Of a stretch of 64,000 nucleotides of DNA, positions 60,555 through 64,000 are shown piece after piece (position 1 is the first letter of the stretch; each line of letters opens with the position of its first letter). The position numbers were made by a program, and so were the translations under genes. The notes below the pieces were generated by a model, which was given only the letters and a program-made list of their open reading frames with translations, was not told the DNA's origin and ran no database searches. The stretch is from Turritopsis dohrnii. Taxonomy: Eukaryota > Cnidaria > Hydrozoa > Anthoathecata > Oceaniidae. The stretch spans positions 1-64,000 of the forward strand of contig BQMF02000473.1 of NCBI GenBank assembly GCA_027922465.2, read 5' to 3'.

Positions 60555-60735
60555 ATAGTTACGACTGGTAGCCTTGCGGTAGAGTGCTCGCTTCCTGTTC
60601 GGGAGGTCGCGGGTTCAATCCCCGACCGAGTCATGCCAGCGACTATAACAGTGTGAATCAATCCTCTCTGCTTAGCACTCAGCAAGAGAGTAAGGAATGA
60701 TGTCTAAGGTGGTATTATCTATCTCATCGAAAAAA
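60555..60735 (+). mobile_element. tRNA-derived SINE
   Basis: A tRNA-like head at about 60563-60635 has an A-box-like TAGCCTTGCGGTAGAGTGC and a B-box GGGTTCAATCCCC. The cloverleaf is imperfect: the acceptor stem has two mismatches and the T-stem one. A non-tRNA body of about 100 bp follows, then a short-repeat tail from 60740. This is the structure of a tRNA-derived SINE rather than a working tRNA gene. Pol III transcription from the boxes would be expected for an active copy. Confidence 0.7.
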
Positions 60736-60739
60736 AAAT

Positions 60740-60855
60740 CAAGGTATCGGGTCTCGGGTATCGGTACTAGGGTCTCGGGTCTCAGACATAGGGTATCGGT
60801 ATCAGGGTATTAGGGTATCGGGTCTCGGGTATCACTAAGGGTATCGGGTCTCACT
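60740..60855. repeat. Short-period satellite
   Basis: Imperfect repeats of GGTATCGGGTCTC and close variants (GGTATCGGTACTAG, GGGTATTAGG) follow directly on the SINE body. They may be its expanded 3' tail. Confidence 0.85.
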
Positions 60856-61170
60856 TTTCTTATATGCCCTGTGTCGAGGACCTTTTGGGAAATGTTGAAA
60901 TTTGGTGAAGCTCAGGAGTTAAACGTGGTAAGGCCAGTGGTGGTCACTCCAGTAAACCTCTACCTCTCCAACGCTTTTTCTTCCCGCAGCGATGTATTTG
61001 ACGCACTTGATCAAGTTGAAACTCGTACTAATGGGATGGCTTCTTGGGCGAGGAAAAAGTAAGAGGGGGATGCGTTTATAAATAATGAGGATTTGTCGCG
61101 CTAAACTCAGCATGTTGTTGCACAAACACGCAGTGAAGATCCACACAAAGTGCGCAGTGCACTATAAAAG

Positions 61171-61257
61171 ATGGCGACCACGAAGCAAGTATTTGTTGTG
61201 TTTCTTTACAATTTTACTTGTGTTTTTTCCAATAAAAATCGTAGATTATTCACTTAA
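61171..61257 (+). CDS. Possible first exon or short ORF behind a TATA-like box
   Basis: TATAAAAG stands directly before ATGGCGACCACG, and the frame runs 28 codons (MATTKQVFVVFLYNFTCVF...) to a stop. It is hydrophobic, like a signal peptide. A donor-like GTATTTG lies inside after AAGCAA, so it could be the first exon of a gene continuing to the right. TATAAAAG is too close to the ATG to act as a usual TATA box for this start. Weak call. Confidence 0.15.
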   Translation: MATTKQVFVVFLYNFTCVFSNKNRRLFT

Positions 61258-61523
61258 AGAAAAGGTTTTACATAATAGGCTGACTAAATAGCTTTAAATT
61301 ATTTCTGGGTATAATCTTTTTCGATACTTTGATGTGTTAATGAACGAAAAAAAACCCCAGAAAAATCTTTCGAAGAAAAAGAAAGAAAAAAGAGGAGGAT
61401 CCGGATTCTATTTTTGTTCCTGTGAAAAATATATAGTAATGATAATAGTTATCCATTCAATCTTTCAAATACTAAAATTAGTTGCCCTACTGCATCACCA
61501 AAAGTTTTGGTTGACACAAGAAG

Positions 61524-61554
<31 letters not shown>

Positions 61555-64000
61555 ATAAAAAGCAATTTTTGATAGACTCAATCAACGAAATATTCAAAAT
61601 ACCACAGGTTGTCTCCAAACGAAATTTTTCTGCCCCATGGATATAAATGACTTATATATATATATAAATGACATTTTTTATTTCTATATCACTTGGCAGA
61701 TTTTCAAGAATGAGTAATCAGTAGTGTTATATATTTGAGGAGTTAAAGGGATTCCTGGTGTCTAAAAATGATGTTTACAAATATGATAGAGCTCTTTTTA
61801 ATTATTTGTAACTTTAAAGATATTTTATAAATATTAAATTCATATTTTATTCAGTATAATGATAATAAAATGACTTGTATTTACTAAACATTGTTCATAT
61901 GATTAATTATTACACCTTTGTAAGGGTTTCTAGTAGTCTGAGTGAGTGGGGAATAAAGTATATAATTATTTACTAATTCAAAAATTATGAACAGCAAAAT
62001 CAACAATCAAATTAAGGGATCGTAATCTTTTTAAACAAAATTGCGATAGTAGAATGTCTCAAAATGAGTAAGTCCCCATTTTAGAATTTTTGTGTTAAAA
62101 CAAAAAGTTATCAGGTCTGATAAAGTCTACTTTAATCTCTATAAAAACGTTTCGGTGTCATCCAATCACCATATATAATCAGTTTATCCTTATTTGTTTT
62201 CTCGAATATAAAAGACGGGTAACAACATGACGAAGCACCAAACGTCCTTTGACTGTTTGACTCCCCAGACTCTTTTTTAAAAATGAAAAAAACCTATATA
62301 GAAAAGGTACTTCTACCAATTTGTTACATGAAAATAGTTATTTAAGGAAAGAGTTTTTAAATTTTAAAAGTTGTCAGTTGTACCTTTTTAATTGGTTTTA
62401 GCAATATAATGTGAGCATTTATACTAGAACATTTTTAAAATAACACAAAAAACAGAAAATTTAGATTATAATGATATTATAAAAAATATTCGTCATGAGT
62501 TATACAGCGAATATTAACGGATTGTTTCTAGACAATATTTGAGACAATGACTTGGACTAGGACAATATATTTTAACATGGCTTCTTTTTCAACGAAGTTT
62601 TAAAGGATCAATTTGTGAGCATCTTTGACTCCAGGGTTTTCCTCTTTCTCAACACTTAAAACAGATATTCTGAAGAAACTTAATGTTTAGTTTGAGAATT
62701 TTGATTTATATTAAGCATCTTGTTTACCACCTTAACATACTCTGTAAAAGTGTAAACATATATATTATACCATTTTAAGGTTATTTTAAGACTATTTCTA
62801 CCCAGAAATATTTCCTGCTGCTAACGATTTTTGCCAATCAAATTGATTTTCCGTATGTAAAAGAAAATAAGTAGTTGTCAGGGGTTGATTTAGGTCAATC
62901 TTGACATCGGTATAACCATTTTGGGGACATCGAATTTGGGCGCCCAAATTTACCGGGGTGTTGGAAAATTAAGAAAAGTCATATTTTTATTTTTCAAGCC
63001 ACTGATTTTACTTATTTACTTATTTTACTTATTAGCGCAACTAAGCTCTGTGTGGGTTGGAAAGGGGGGAGGGGGATGCTTATTTGGCACCATAGAGTTA
63101 TAATCTAATGAAAACATAACAGGCCATTCTCACTGAAAACGTTAATATTCCTCATTCACTGTCGATTTGTTTTTGTTAACCATCAAGAAAAATAATAAGA
63201 TGTTTCATAAGCATGATCTTAGAAAAATATGCCGGGGATCCTTTTACTCTCCCCTGCTATCAGGTCTTGTCATGAGATGTTTGCAATCATTATGTTTGCA
63301 AAATTACCTTAGCAACGGTGGTCATTCTCCCTAGCAACAGCTAATAATTGCTTAAAAAATGGAAGTTATCATTTGTTGTCAATTGAGCGCGAAAACTACT
63401 ATAATACATTGAACATGTTTTAGTTCAAGTAAATAATTGATATCTTTAAAGAGTATCTATAATCTATGTGTGCAGTTAAAAGGGCGTCTTACCATCTTAC
63501 TGACTCTAGGAGCATTATAGTGAGCGCTAACCCAATCGCAATCCTCATAATGCAAGACTGCTTAAGCTTAAATACACTGAGATTCGGTAGGGCTTTGGGC
63601 CCTGGACCCCCATCAAGGCTCTTCCCCAGACCCTCAGGTGCGATGTACACACCTTCAGCATTTCGAAAAGGCCTTCGCCCTTATGTTGCTGTTACTGCTG
63701 ACGCCCAAAATAATTTTCTGGATCAACGCCTGGTTGTGTCCTATGAAAACCTTTCTGTGTGAAAACCAGCCTAAAATATGATTGCGTTGTGTTATCAATA
63801 ATCGGCTGCGTGTAAGGCAGATTTTCTCTTTCCTCAAAACTGTTTGATATCCATCTATTTAACGTAAATTTACTCCCTGAAACTACTACCATATTACATC
63901 ATAATTATGCATTGCATAAATTGGTAATTTTCCCTCAAAACATCATTTTGGATGTAGGAAGACAAACTGACTGCCAATATTGACTGCCATTCTGAATGCT
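61258..64000. other. AT-rich right end, no gene supported
   Basis: Contains T- and A-runs, a TA microsatellite around 61655-61665 and several short ORFs. The 98-codon plus-strand frame at 63466-63762 overlaps a repeat-like GC-rich stretch (GGGCCCTGGACCCCC near 63597) and has no domain I know. No splice-bounded exons could be supported. Confidence 0.4.

Noticed and set aside
60563..60635. Functional tRNA gene
   Set aside because: Acceptor and T-stem mismatches and a SINE-like body directly downstream favour a SINE head.

Overview
The window is eukaryotic nuclear DNA from an invertebrate animal. Genes are split by GT-AG introns with GTAAGT-type donors, and the DNA is AT-rich by eye (not computed). 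A dense, varied load of DNA transposons and MITEs sits between and inside the genes. The protein genes are metazoan: a LAMMER/CLK kinase, the ciliary DM10 protein EFHC1 and a claudin/PMP22-type four-pass membrane protein. The mobile-element mix (a fossil LINE reverse transcriptase, Mutator-like, P-like, THAP/TTAA and a probable Academ-like element) fits a cnidarian best. That placement is inference; another early-branching invertebrate cannot be excluded.

Layout. 1-6466: kilobase-scale tandem repeat array. 6588-7094: two minus-strand exons of an unrecognised gene that probably continues beyond the window start. 7.1-30.4 kb: mostly repeats, including TIR elements, a fossil LINE RT, a large foldback element, a perfect 31-bp hairpin, several TA-flanked MITEs, and the first copy of a duplicated ~2 kb segment. 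30476-30937: single-exon claudin-like gene. 31.7-37.4 kb: a broken Mutator-like transposase gene next to a 4.5-kb element with ~150-bp inverted ends. That element carries a multi-exon, now pseudogenised gene whose sequence suggests an XPG-like nuclease plus a CXC zinc domain. 38.4-41.7 kb: retroelement fragment, second copy of the duplicated segment (carrying an inserted MITE), and a 293-bp triple tandem repeat.

42056-60240 is the genic core. EFHC1 (minus strand, nine exons reconstructed, 565 aa) and CLK (plus strand, twelve exons, 488 aa) lie head to head, with 544 bp between start codons that probably hold both promoters. Three transposons sit in CLK introns: a TTAA-flanked element with a THAP fragment, a hAT-like element and a P-like element. 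A pogo-like MITE sits in the last EFHC1 intron. All splice junctions used keep the frame. 60.5-64 kb holds a tRNA-derived SINE, a short satellite and otherwise nothing recognisable.

CLK (a kinase of splicing factors) and EFHC1 (an inner protein of ciliary doublet microtubules) share a promoter region but have no known pathway link. The most unusual object is the element at 32885-37352, followed by the perfect hairpin at 17851-17915.
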